64,000 nucleotides of DNA from FEN-1191 sp036490715 (GTDB taxonomy: Bacteria > Pseudomonadota > Gammaproteobacteria > Steroidobacterales > Steroidobacteraceae), in NCBI GenBank assembly GCA_036490715.1, contig DASXDL010000030.1, positions 1 to 64,000 of the forward strand, written 5' to 3'. The notes beneath the pieces were generated by a model. The model was given only the letters and a program-made list of their open reading frames with translations. It was not told the origin of the DNA and made no database searches. Below, piece by piece: positions 32,216 to 40,633 of this stretch (position 1 is the stretch's first letter; each line of letters starts with the position of its first letter). A program made the position numbers and the translations under genes.

Positions 32216-34741
32216 TTAGTAGCCGTCCGGATCGATGTCGATGTTGCCGGGGCAGATGCCCGGAGCGGTGGGCAGCGGCCACATCTGCGGCGCCACATTG
32301 CCCTCGATGCGCGAGAAGATCGTCAGGAAGAGGTTCGCGAGGCGCGAGCGGGCCCGGCCGTAGGAATTCGGATCGAATCCCGGTATGCCGTGGAAATGGC
32401 TCGCGTGATCCGCGACGTATTGGTCGGCGCGCCAGATCTTCCTGGCGGCGCAGGAGGTCTGTCCCCTGGTCAGAAACAGTTCACTGCGCACGATGATCGA
32501 TTCCAGGCGCACCTTCTGTATCACGTCGATCGGCGCAACCAGCACGTCGGTGAACAGATTGGCGTACTTGAACTCGGCGAAGCTGGTGTTGTTCGCCTTG
32601 AATTCGTTGGCCGTCGCGAGGCTCAGTTTGCCTCCCAGCATATTGATCGACATGCCGCTGCTGCTGGCGCGGGAAGTGCCGCAGCCGTAGGTCAACTCAG
32701 TCATGAAGGGGCTTTCCGGGATGCTGCCCTCGGTGGTCGAGCCGCTCCAGGGCGCCCAGCCGAACACCGTGGTCGGCTGGTTGCTGGTGCAGGGCTCGGT
32801 CTGCCCCGGATCAAAGAACGCGTCGGCGTTGGCATCGTTATAGATCAGTAGATCCGGGACGCCATCGACCCCATTCGCGACCCCCTGGATCAGAACGAAC
32901 CCAGTACCGGTCCCAGGGCCGCCCGAACCGTAATCGCCGCAGATGTAGTCCGGAATGATGGTGTTGCCGAACGAGGGATTGAAGTGCGAGTTCGGGCACA
33001 CCGCTGATACCGGCAGGGTCTTTGAGTTGTACAGCGAGTTGGACGGCGGCAGCGGCGCATGCGCGTTGCAGATATGGCGAGGATCCTGCTGCACGATGCA
33101 GACTGTCTCGGTGATCTTGCCCTTGGCGCCGAGCGCCTCGACCGCGGCGATGGCCGTCGGTGTCCCGGTGATCAGCTGTTGGTTGCCGCCGCTGAGATTG
33201 CAGCCGGTGACGCACTGTGCGCCGGATCCGGTGCCGCTCGGCGGACTGCTGACGGCCAGTGCCGAGAACGGCCCGTCGTTGGTGCTGGCGATCTGGGGAG
33301 CGTTGGCACCGCTGCTGTTGTCGAGCGCGAGAATCTCGCCCGGTGCGCCGGGGCCTTCCCCTGGCGTATAGGCGGCGACGAAGGCGTACGAGTTGCCCGA
33401 CTGTGCGCCGGTGCGCAGTGAATTGACCTGTAGAGAACCGTAGTAGTTGCTTTCAGCCTGCGCGTTCGGCAGCAGCGGCCAGAACACCGGCATATTCACC
33501 ACCGAACAGTTGGTTGCCTTGGCCACCGCACAGGTCGTGCTCCAGGTGAACTTGAAGATGTTGCCATCCTCATCCAGCAACAAAATGTTGGAGTCGGCCG
33601 GCCACGCGGCCGCACTCAGCGCCTGGTCCGTAGGCCCGGCCACCCAGGTGGGGCCACCGCCCGCCGCCGGCGCGGGCCCGGTCAGCGTCTGGCCCCAATG
33701 CACGATGTCACTGGAGTTGGCTACCACCAATGGCGTATTGAGCGACGCGGTGCCTTTGATCACCGCGGCGAGGTTCGAGGCGTTGTAGTCGGCCAGCACC
33801 GCCACGACGTTCTGGGGCGCCGGATAGTTGTAGTTGCTGTCCCCGAAGACCACCAGCACATCGTTGGCCGACAACGGCGCGGCCACGCCGGACGGCGCCA
33901 CCACCAGATCAGCAACGGTAAAGGGGTTCGGGAAAAAGGCCTGCGCGCTGGCCTGGCTGACGTTGTTGTTCGAATAGTCGCGCGCCGTGCAGTTGCTGGT
34001 GCCGCCACCAGCGACATTGTTGTCGATCAGCACCGGTTGCGTGGCGTATCCGGCCGGAGTGTTGGCGGTGATGGCGACCGGCAGAAATGCCCACAGCTCA
34101 ACCACCGGACCGTCGCACTCGATGCTACCGCCGTCCAGGCTCAGCACGTACAAGACGCCGTTGCCATCGATCGCCATCGCGCCCGGCTGCTCCGGGCCGT
34201 TGCAGCCCGAGCTCTCGCTCGGAGGGCTGGCAGCGTTCGAATGCACGACCGCGTTCGCTCGGACGACCTCGGCCTCCTCGCCTCCACACTGGTTCCAGAT
34301 GGTCGCGAAAGGCGTGGTGTTGGGAGAGGCCGGGGCACTTGAGCCTGAGAACGGACCGAAGAAGCGGTAGATCGATCCGTTGGAGACGGCTACCAGGTCG
34401 ACCGTGGCGCCGGGCTGCGTGCTGGGCGCGTAGACCAAGCCGTTATTGCTGATGCCGGAAAAATTCAGAAAGCTCTGCGGGCCCGGAGGATTGATCGGCA
34501 GCGCCGCCAGGCTCAGCGACGGCGGCAGGCCGGTGTGTAGCGTGGGAGTGACGCCGAAGATGATGTTGGTGTCGGCGTAGCCTCCGGCCTCGTAGTTGTA
34601 AGTCGCGTTATAGAGAAGCGAGGCTGCGATCTGCATGTTCTGCGCGCCGGCGGTCGCGCCGGCTCCCAACGCAATCGCAGCAACTACGGTGATGCCGATC
34701 GAACGCGCGATCGTTGAGATCGCGAGTAACTTCGCATTCAT
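32216..34741 (-). CDS. Large secreted protein of unknown function
   Basis: This 841-residue protein was not recognised. ATG 34741 has AGGGAG six bases upstream. It has a signal peptide (basic start, hydrophobic 15-30, ending TAGAQ) and a long Asn/Ser/Gly/Pro-rich exported body with about twenty cysteines. Short patches recur that resemble beta-propeller or repeat-surface proteins (GAMAIDGNGVLYVLSLDGG; DSNILLLDEDGNIFKFTW; GFVLIQGVANGVDGVPDLL). An acidic NDANADAFFDPG segment is calcium-loop-like. The last ~120 residues change character and contain FHGIPGFDPNSYGRARSRL and the end IDIDPDGY. There is no outer-membrane anchor, LPXTG or T9SS tail. It sits between the TIR-TPR gene and the phosphatase cluster on the same strand. 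Confidence 0.8.
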   Translation of the reverse strand: MNAKLLAISTIARSIGITVVAAIALGAGATAGAQNMQIAASLLYNATYNYEAGGYADTNIIFGVTPTLHTGLPPSLSLAALPINPPGPQSFLNFSGISNNGLVYAPSTQPGATVDLVAVSNGSIYRFFGPFSGSSAPASPNTTPFATIWNQCGGEEAEVVRANAVVHSNAASPPSESSGCNGPEQPGAMAIDGNGVLYVLSLDGGSIECDGPVVELWAFLPVAITANTPAGYATQPVLIDNNVAGGGTSNCTARDYSNNNVSQASAQAFFPNPFTVADLVVAPSGVAAPLSANDVLVVFGDSNYNYPAPQNVVAVLADYNASNLAAVIKGTASLNTPLVVANSSDIVHWGQTLTGPAPAAGGGPTWVAGPTDQALSAAAWPADSNILLLDEDGNIFKFTWSTTCAVAKATNCSVVNMPVFWPLLPNAQAESNYYGSLQVNSLRTGAQSGNSYAFVAAYTPGEGPGAPGEILALDNSSGANAPQIASTNDGPFSALAVSSPPSGTGSGAQCVTGCNLSGGNQQLITGTPTAIAAVEALGAKGKITETVCIVQQDPRHICNAHAPLPPSNSLYNSKTLPVSAVCPNSHFNPSFGNTIIPDYICGDYGSGGPGTGTGFVLIQGVANGVDGVPDLLIYNDANADAFFDPGQTEPCTSNQPTTVFGWAPWSGSTTEGSIPESPFMTELTYGCGTSRASSSGMSINMLGGKLSLATANEFKANNTSFAEFKYANLFTDVLVAPIDVIQKVRLESIIVRSELFLTRGQTSCAARKIWRADQYVADHASHFHGIPGFDPNSYGRARSRLANLFLTIFSRIEGNVAPQMWPLPTAPGICPGNIDIDPDGY

Positions 34742-34881
34742 CTTGGGCTCCCTGTCGTAATTCGTTGTACTTCAACCGCCGGAGCACGCGAGTCGTGGTC
34801 ACGCGGTCGTTTCGCCGGAGGCTATCACGGAACCATGATTGACTTTGTTACAGCGCGGATGAAAGAGTGACCATGAACCGC

Positions 34882-37140
34882 TTATGGTAAAACCCGAGTC
34901 GTGGGTTCCGGCGTCGGCCGCTGTGCGGTCGCCACCGCGGTCGTGCTGCTGCTGGACTGCGCGCGCGCCTCGCGATCGTGCAGTTGCGCCAGATAATGCT
35001 CTGCCAGAGACCGGTACGCGGCCGGCGCATCGGCGTCCTTGCTGAGGATCCCCAAGCTGTGCGTCAGCAACGGATCAGCCTCGGCGTACTGCTTGAGATT
35101 CGCCAGTGCCGCGCCTTCCGCGCACTCACCGACCGCGGTCTTCCAGTGATTGGGCGATAGCTTGGTGCTGAAGATTGCGACCGCCTCGCGCGCCGAGGCG
35201 AGCGCCTCGGAGTTCTGCCCGCGCGCGACCTGCAGCAGCGCCAGATGATCCAGGCTGCCGGCCACATCCGGATGCTGATCGCCGAACAGGCGGCGGCGCA
35301 TGGCCAGCGCATCCTGCAGATCCTGATCGGCCTCGGCGTACTGTCCTGACTCGGTCAGCCAGAAGCCGATGCGGTTTTCGATGCGAGCCACTTCCGGGTG
35401 ATCGCCGGCGAACAACTTGCGATCGACCTCGAGCGCCTCGCGCTCGGTGGCGACAGCGCCTTGCTTGTCGCCGCGGTCGTACTGCACAAAGGCAATGTTG
35501 TTGAGCGTGTTGGCGACATCCGGATGCAGATCACCGAGCGTTTGACGCTGCATCGCCAGGGCTTCGCGAAAGCGCGCTTCAGCACCGGCCAGATCGCCCT
35601 TGTCCTGCAGCACCCGCGCCAGATTGCTGAGCGTGAGCGCGATCTCGGGGTGCTTGTCGCCGAGCAGCCGGCGCTTCATCGCGATGGCTTCCAGATACAG
35701 CTTGGCGGCACCGTCGTAGTTGCCGCCTTCATACAGCAGAATGCCCATGTCGTTGATGGTCTCGGCCAGTCTCGGTTCCGGCTGCGTGCCGTTGAGCTGG
35801 CGCTGCATGTCCAGGGCCTGCTGCATGACCGGGATGGCCGTCTTCAGATTGCCTTCATCATCGATCACCTTGGCCAGATCCTGCAGCGTGGCGGCGATGT
35901 CCGGATGCGCCGGACCCAGCACACGCCGCTGCAGCTCGAGCGCCGCTCGAAAGCTCTGTTCGGCGTCGGCGTCGCGTCCCTCGCGCTGCAGTGCCACGCC
36001 CAGTCCATGCAGCGACTTGGCCAGTGCGGCGCGGTTTTGCGGGGTCGGTCGCTGCGCTGACTCGAACGCGATCGCCTCGCGATAGCTTTTCTCACCCGGG
36101 CCGAAATCCGCCTGCAGGGTCTCCAAGTCGCCCAGGTGGCTGAGCGAATCGCTCAGTACCACCGGATCGGCGGCCGCGAACGCGCGTCGCTGCGCGACCG
36201 CGCGATCGAGCAACGGCCGGGCCTGCTTGTACAGGCCCAGTCCCATGTAGACCGTGCCGACGGTGTCCATCAGCGTCGCCTGAATCGCCGGCTGCTGCGC
36301 CAGCTCGCGGTCGATGCGCGCCGCGCCCTTGTCCAACATCTCGCGCGCGGTGACGGTGTTGCCGCGCGCCTCGCCGGGGTCGGAGATGCGAAACAGATCG
36401 ACCAGGAAGTTGGTGGTCTGCTTGGCGGTCTCGGCCTCGGCCTCGGCGCGCCGGGTCTCGCGTTGCGCAGCGGCGCGCTGATACAGCGCGTAGCCGGCCA
36501 GACCGCTGGTGATGACCATGCCGCCCAGCGCCGCGCAGGTGACCGCAAAGAGCCGGCGCGCGCGCCGCTGCTGCTCGCGCCGCCGCAGCGCGTCGTAGCC
36601 GACGCCCAGCACACCGGCGATCAACTTCAGTTTGGCGGGCTGCTTGCCGTCTTTGCCGGGGCGCGCATCGGCCGCGATCGGCTCGGTGCGCGCCTGCGTC
36701 AACTCGCCATCGGCCCCGATCCTGAAACGCAGCGCCGGCGGAAAACATTCTTCGTCGGCGCGTCCGGGCATATCGGTGGCGTTGGGCTCGCCATCGACGA
36801 TCAGGCAGAAAATGCGGTCTTCGCGCCCCAGGCGCTTGAACGCCAGGATCTCCTCGTTGACCCAGCGCGATTTCGCGGCCTGCGGCGAGCAGATCACGAT
36901 CTGGCAGGCCGAGTGCTCCAACGCGGCATTGATGACGCTGCCCAGGTCGGTCGCACTGGCCAGCTCTTCGCGGTCGCGAAAGATAGGGTGCAGGCGCTTG
37001 GGCACGGTGCCGCGCACCGTGTGGGTTCCGACCAGGCTGTTGGGCGGGTGGTAGGCCTCAAGCCCCTTGTGCAGCCACTCAGCCCACTTCGCGTCGCGAT
37101 GGCTGTAGCTTAGGAATGCACGATATTGCCGCTGTTCCAC
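34882..37140 (-). CDS. TIR-domain protein with one TM helix and a long TPR array
   Basis: This 752-residue protein starts at GTG 37140 with AGGGA nine bases upstream. Residues 5-135 form a TIR domain (YRAFLSYSHRDAKWAEWLHKGLE, the FRDREELAS loop, and SRWVNEEI with Glu96/Glu97 at the place of the NADase glutamate). A linker leads to a TM helix (about 197-220), and residues 240-720 are kinesin-light-chain-like TPRs in which many repeats share an 'A R R L F G D Q H P D V A' pattern. The juxtamembrane TPR block (TTNFLVDLFRISDPGEARG, then REMLDKGAARIDREL) is the one normally found in bacterial Ser/Thr-kinase-TPR proteins, so TIR seems to replace the kinase. A role in signalling or defence by NAD breakdown is inference. 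Confidence 0.88.
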   Translation of the reverse strand: MEQRQYRAFLSYSHRDAKWAEWLHKGLEAYHPPNSLVGTHTVRGTVPKRLHPIFRDREELASATDLGSVINAALEHSACQIVICSPQAAKSRWVNEEILAFKRLGREDRIFCLIVDGEPNATDMPGRADEECFPPALRFRIGADGELTQARTEPIAADARPGKDGKQPAKLKLIAGVLGVGYDALRRREQQRRARRLFAVTCAALGGMVITSGLAGYALYQRAAAQRETRRAEAEAETAKQTTNFLVDLFRISDPGEARGNTVTAREMLDKGAARIDRELAQQPAIQATLMDTVGTVYMGLGLYKQARPLLDRAVAQRRAFAAADPVVLSDSLSHLGDLETLQADFGPGEKSYREAIAFESAQRPTPQNRAALAKSLHGLGVALQREGRDADAEQSFRAALELQRRVLGPAHPDIAATLQDLAKVIDDEGNLKTAIPVMQQALDMQRQLNGTQPEPRLAETINDMGILLYEGGNYDGAAKLYLEAIAMKRRLLGDKHPEIALTLSNLARVLQDKGDLAGAEARFREALAMQRQTLGDLHPDVANTLNNIAFVQYDRGDKQGAVATEREALEVDRKLFAGDHPEVARIENRIGFWLTESGQYAEADQDLQDALAMRRRLFGDQHPDVAGSLDHLALLQVARGQNSEALASAREAVAIFSTKLSPNHWKTAVGECAEGAALANLKQYAEADPLLTHSLGILSKDADAPAAYRSLAEHYLAQLHDREARAQSSSSTTAVATAQRPTPEPTTRVLP

Positions 37141-37203
37141 GCGGTGAGTCCCTGTCTTATCGCTGCCAATGTAGACCCAAACGGCGGCGGAAGGAAATCG
37201 CCG

Positions 37204-38499
37204 TCAGTCGCGCGCGCGGTAGGAGGCCGGAGGCTCGTTCAGCCGATTCAGGTAGCGGCGCCGCTTGCCGATGCCGAGCCGCTGCCAATCCACCGGCCGA
37301 CCCAGCTCGCGGCGCAGAGCGCTATCGGTAACATAACTGCTGCGACCGGGACGCACGATCGCACCCGCGCGCAGACGGCGGGTGCGGCCGTGCCGCAGCA
37401 GATCGATCAATGCCGCAGCCACCGCTTCGCTGCGCGGCAGCTCGCTGTGTTCGCAGCGCAGCGAATAGCTGCGCATGCCGGGCAACGTGGCGCAGTCGGT
37501 GGCCACCGTGCCGTCGCCGGCCGAGGTCACCCGGTAGCGAAACTGCTCGCCGACGCGCGCCACGCCAGTCACGGTGCGCTGGCCGGTGCCGACGATCGAG
37601 CAGAAGCGCGGATCCGGCGGCGCGAGCTGCGCGCGAAAGCCGCGCGCAGCGCGCAGCAGTGCCATGTCCGGGCGGCCGCCACCACGCGGCCAGCTGCTGG
37701 ACTGGTACAGATCGAGCTCACCGCTGCGCTCGGGCAGCAGCTGGTAAACGCTGGCAAAGCGCCGAAACGCGACCCGGGTCAGCGTCTGCGCGTCGTGTCG
37801 CCGATCGATGGCCGCGAGCCGCGCCACGATCGGGTAGCTGGCGCGTAGCGCCTGCACCGCCGCAATCGATCCGCCATGCGGGGCACCGATGCCGACGATG
37901 CGAACGATGCGCTCGGCGTTGACGCTAGGGCCAAGCTGCGCGAGCGCCACACGCGCCAGCAGCGCGCCCATGCTGTGCCCGACCAGGGCCAGCTGCGAGG
38001 ACGGGTCCTGCGCCAGCTGCTCGGCCAGCTGGCGGCCGGCGGTCGCGATATCGCCGCGCCAGTCGTAGCCGTGCAGCACCACGTCGAAGCCGGCGGCGCT
38101 CAGCCGCAGCTTCAGCGCCAGGTAGCTGTAGACGATGGCGCCCAGCGGTTGCAGCGGTGCCAGACTGTCGTGCGCGGGTGACAATTCGGTCAGGCGTCCG
38201 GCGACGATGTCGGTCGGATCGATCCACAGCAGATCCGGTGGTTGGCCGGGGCCGCGAACGCGGCCGAGCCGTGTGCCGAGGATGCCCGGCAGCAGATACA
38301 CCTTGAGTCGGCCGCCGGCCGGCGGTTTGCGGCGCACGCGCTCGCTACGCTTGGCCAGCGAGCACAAGATGGCGTACTCATTGCCACCCAGGTAAGCCGC
38401 AAGCTCGCGTCGATGCGCGCCGCTGGCCAGCGCGCGCTCGAGCTCGGCCTCGGGCCAGCACATGCGGTCATAGACCGACACCTCGCTGGGCGTGCTCAT
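37204..38499 (-). CDS. LCAT-like alpha/beta-hydrolase (lipase/acyltransferase family)
   Basis: This 431-residue protein belongs to the lecithin:cholesterol acyltransferase / PGAP1-like hydrolases. The oxyanion segment YLLPGILGTRL (68-78), the GYDWRGD motif, the nucleophile Ser176 in LVGHSMGAL, Asp329 in AGDGTV and His351 in CEHSEL form a complete catalytic triad. No signal peptide is seen, so it is probably cytosolic. The true start is ATG 38499, overlapping the oxyR stop as ATGA; the open frame upstream is the oxyR shadow. Coupling to oxyR suggests co-expression with the peroxide response, for example in repair of oxidised lipids, but the substrate is unknown. Confidence 0.85.
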   Translation of the reverse strand: MSTPSEVSVYDRMCWPEAELERALASGAHRRELAAYLGGNEYAILCSLAKRSERVRRKPPAGGRLKVYLLPGILGTRLGRVRGPGQPPDLLWIDPTDIVAGRLTELSPAHDSLAPLQPLGAIVYSYLALKLRLSAAGFDVVLHGYDWRGDIATAGRQLAEQLAQDPSSQLALVGHSMGALLARVALAQLGPSVNAERIVRIVGIGAPHGGSIAAVQALRASYPIVARLAAIDRRHDAQTLTRVAFRRFASVYQLLPERSGELDLYQSSSWPRGGGRPDMALLRAARGFRAQLAPPDPRFCSIVGTGQRTVTGVARVGEQFRYRVTSAGDGTVATDCATLPGMRSYSLRCEHSELPRSEAVAAALIDLLRHGRTRRLRAGAIVRPGRSSYVTDSALRRELGRPVDWQRLGIGKRRRYLNRLNEPPASYRARD

Positions 38500-39401
38500 G
38501 CGGCCAGACCACTGTGTTGCACGATCTGGTCGCAGACCGCGCTGATCAGCGCCGCGTGCGCGCTGCTCTTGCGCCAGATCGCGCCGATCTGCCGGCTGGG
38601 TATTGGGCGCGCGAACGGCCGCACCGTCAGTCCCTTGGCCGATCCATAGGCACCCTGCACCGCCAGCGACGGCAACAGCGTGACGCCGGCGCCGGTGGCA
38701 ACCATCTGCCGCAGGGTCTCGATGCTGGTGGCGCGAAAGTCCTGCTTTTCGGTCACGCCGCTGCGGCTGCAGACCGCGAGCGCCTGGTCGCGCAGGCAAT
38801 GACCATCCTCCAGCAGCAGCAGCGTCTCGCCGCGCAGATCCTCGGCACGAATGCGGCTGCGCGCGGCCAGCCGGTGGGCTGCCGGCAGCGCCGCCACGAA
38901 CGGTTCCTGGTACAGCGCGCGCGTCACCAGACCGTCGGACGCCACCGGCAGCGCCAGAATGCCGACGTCGATCTCGCCGTTGTGCAGATGCTCCAGCATC
39001 GGCTCGGTCTGGTACTCGTACAGCATCAGTTCCAGACGCGGCAGCGCCTTGCGGATTCGCAGCGCCACGCGTGGCAGCAGGTACGGGCCGATCGTCGGCA
39101 GCAGTGCCAGCCGCAGCTCGCCCGCCAGCGGATCGCGCCGCGTCTGCGCCACGCTGACGATGGCCTCGGCGCTCTCGAGCATGCCGCGGGCGCGCTGCAC
39201 GATCTCCTCGCCGGCCGCCGTCAGCGTCACGCGCCGCGGGCGCCGCTCGATCAGCTGCACGCCCAGATACAGCTCCAGCTTGCGCAGCTGCGCCGACAGC
39301 GTCGGTTGACTGACGAAGCAGCGCGCGGCGGCGCGGCCAAAGTGACGGCTGTCGGCCAGCGCCACCAGATAACGCAAGTCCTTGAGCTTCAGATCGGCCA
39401 T
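38496..39401 (-). CDS. oxyR: OxyR, peroxide-sensing LysR-family regulator
   Basis: This 301-residue regulator has an N-terminal winged helix (LRYLVALADSRHFGRAAARC, then SQPTLSAQLRKLE) and an effector domain with the redox pair Cys202 and Cys211 in LLEDGHCLRDQALAVC, at the same 9-residue spacing as Cys199/Cys208 of E. coli OxyR. It is divergent from ahpC-ahpD, with a four-half-site OxyR motif between them, so it should activate ahpCD when oxidised and probably represses itself. A perfect TATAAT on the oxyR strand (39435-39430) lies inside that motif. Its stop overlaps the start of the LCAT-like gene. Confidence 0.95.
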   Translation of the reverse strand: MADLKLKDLRYLVALADSRHFGRAAARCFVSQPTLSAQLRKLELYLGVQLIERRPRRVTLTAAGEEIVQRARGMLESAEAIVSVAQTRRDPLAGELRLALLPTIGPYLLPRVALRIRKALPRLELMLYEYQTEPMLEHLHNGEIDVGILALPVASDGLVTRALYQEPFVAALPAAHRLAARSRIRAEDLRGETLLLLEDGHCLRDQALAVCSRSGVTEKQDFRATSIETLRQMVATGAGVTLLPSLAVQGAYGSAKGLTVRPFARPIPSRQIGAIWRKSSAHAALISAVCDQIVQHSGLAA

Positions 39402-39410
39402 GGAGTTTCA

Positions 39411-39447
39411 ATATATGGCATCTATCGGGATTATAAAGTCAATTGAT
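39411..39447. promoter_or_regulatory. OxyR binding site between oxyR and ahpC
   Basis: The published OxyR pattern is four ATAG/CTAT-type quarter sites separated by 7 bases. Here the series is ATAT (39411-39414), N7, CTAT (39422-39425), N7, ATAA (39433-39436), N7, TGAT (39444-39447): 12 of 16 core bases fit, with the inner 't' and 'a' positions of the first half also matching. The site overlaps a minus-strand TATAAT for oxyR and ends about 58 bases before the ahpC start. Confidence 0.7.
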
Positions 39448-39504
39448 TGGACCACAGTAGTCGCAGGTCGCAGGATGCACCGCAAGCTAGTTTGGAGGTG
39501 CAAT

Positions 39505-40044
39505 ATGTTGGGTCTGGGACAGAAATTTCCTGCTTATGCGCTCACCGGCGTGGTGTCGAGCGACCCCGCTACCGCGTTCAAGCCCTTCAGTCAGGCCGAG
39601 CAGGCCGGCAAGTGGCAGGTGGTGTTCTTCTGGCCGAAGGATTTTACCTTCGTGTGTCCGACCGAGATCGCCGCTTTCGGCAAGCTCAATCGCGAATTTG
39701 CCGAGCGTGACGCACAGCTGTTCGGCGTCAGCACCGACAGCGAGTACGTGCACCTGGCGTGGCGCAAGCAGAAGGAGGAGCTGCGCAATCTGCCGTTCCC
39801 GATGCTGTCGGACATCAAGCGCGAATTGACCGGCGCGCTCGGGATTCTGGATGCGGAGGCCGGCGTGGCGCAGCGTGCCACCTACATCGTCGATCCGCAG
39901 GGCGTCATCCGCTTCGTCTACGTGACCGATCTGTCGGTCGGGCGCAATCCGGCCGAGGTGCTGCGGGTCCTGGATGCACTGCAGACCGACGAACTGTGTC
40001 CGTGTAACTGGCAGAAGGGCCAGGACACGTTGAAGGCAGCCTGA
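39505..40044 (+). CDS. ahpC: AhpC-type peroxiredoxin of the AhpC-AhpD class
   Basis: This 179-residue peroxiredoxin reduces hydrogen peroxide and organic hydroperoxides. Peroxidatic Cys51 lies in DFTFVCPTE. The C-terminal DELCPCNWQKG carries the two resolving cysteines 165 and 167, as in the mycobacterial AhpC that is recharged by AhpD and not AhpF. ATG 39505 is fixed by a GGAGG site six bases upstream; the frame is open from 39382. Two bases separate it from ahpD. Control by the divergent OxyR is likely from the binding site in the shared upstream region. Confidence 0.95.
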   Translation: MLGLGQKFPAYALTGVVSSDPATAFKPFSQAEQAGKWQVVFFWPKDFTFVCPTEIAAFGKLNREFAERDAQLFGVSTDSEYVHLAWRKQKEELRNLPFPMLSDIKRELTGALGILDAEAGVAQRATYIVDPQGVIRFVYVTDLSVGRNPAEVLRVLDALQTDELCPCNWQKGQDTLKAA

Positions 40045-40046
40045 GC

Positions 40047-40616
40047 ATGGACAACGCCAGCCTCGATCAGATGCGCGAGTCGATTCCCGACTATGCCCGC
40101 GACCTGAAGCTCAACCTGGGCAGTGTGCTGAGCACCGCCGGAGCCCCGGGCCTGAGCGATACGCAGATCTGGGCGGTGGCGGTGGCCTGCGCCATCGCCG
40201 CCCGCAACCCGTCGTTCGCACGCGCCATCGAAGCGGCCGCTGGCGCTCATCTGGACGCCGCGCATCTGCAGGCGGCGCGCTCGGCCGCCTCGATCATGGG
40301 CATGAACAACGTCTACTACCGGTTTTTGCACCTGGTCGAGGACAGCGAGTATCAGTCGCTGCCGGCACGACTGCGCATGAACGTGCTCGCCAATCCCGGC
40401 ATCGACAAGCTGAGCTTCGAGCTGCTGTCGCTGGCGGTGTCGGCGATCAACGGTTGCGGACTGTGCATCAGCTCGCACGAGAACAAGCTGCGCGAGCACG
40501 GCTACAGTCGCGAGATGATCCAGAGCGCAGTGCGGATTGCCGCCACGATTAACGCGGTCGCGGGCGTGCTGGAATACGCGCACAGCGAGCCGGTGTCGCA
40601 CTCGCAGGCGGCTTAG
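40047..40616 (+). CDS. ahpD: AhpD, alkylhydroperoxidase/AhpC reductase
   Basis: This 189-residue carboxymuconolactone-decarboxylase-family protein is the disulfide reductase for AhpC. The active-site series is Glu125 (KLSFELLSLA), Cys137-x-x-Cys140 in INGCGLCISSHE, and His144. The position of His132 of the Mycobacterium tuberculosis enzyme (inside CxxC) is Leu here, a variant that many proteobacterial AhpD proteins share. It follows ahpC by two bases and is convergent with the PQQ dehydrogenase gene. Confidence 0.95.
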   Translation: MDNASLDQMRESIPDYARDLKLNLGSVLSTAGAPGLSDTQIWAVAVACAIAARNPSFARAIEAAAGAHLDAAHLQAARSAASIMGMNNVYYRFLHLVEDSEYQSLPARLRMNVLANPGIDKLSFELLSLAVSAINGCGLCISSHENKLREHGYSREMIQSAVRIAATINAVAGVLEYAHSEPVSHSQAA

Positions 40617-40633
40617 AAAATCAGGCAATGAGT

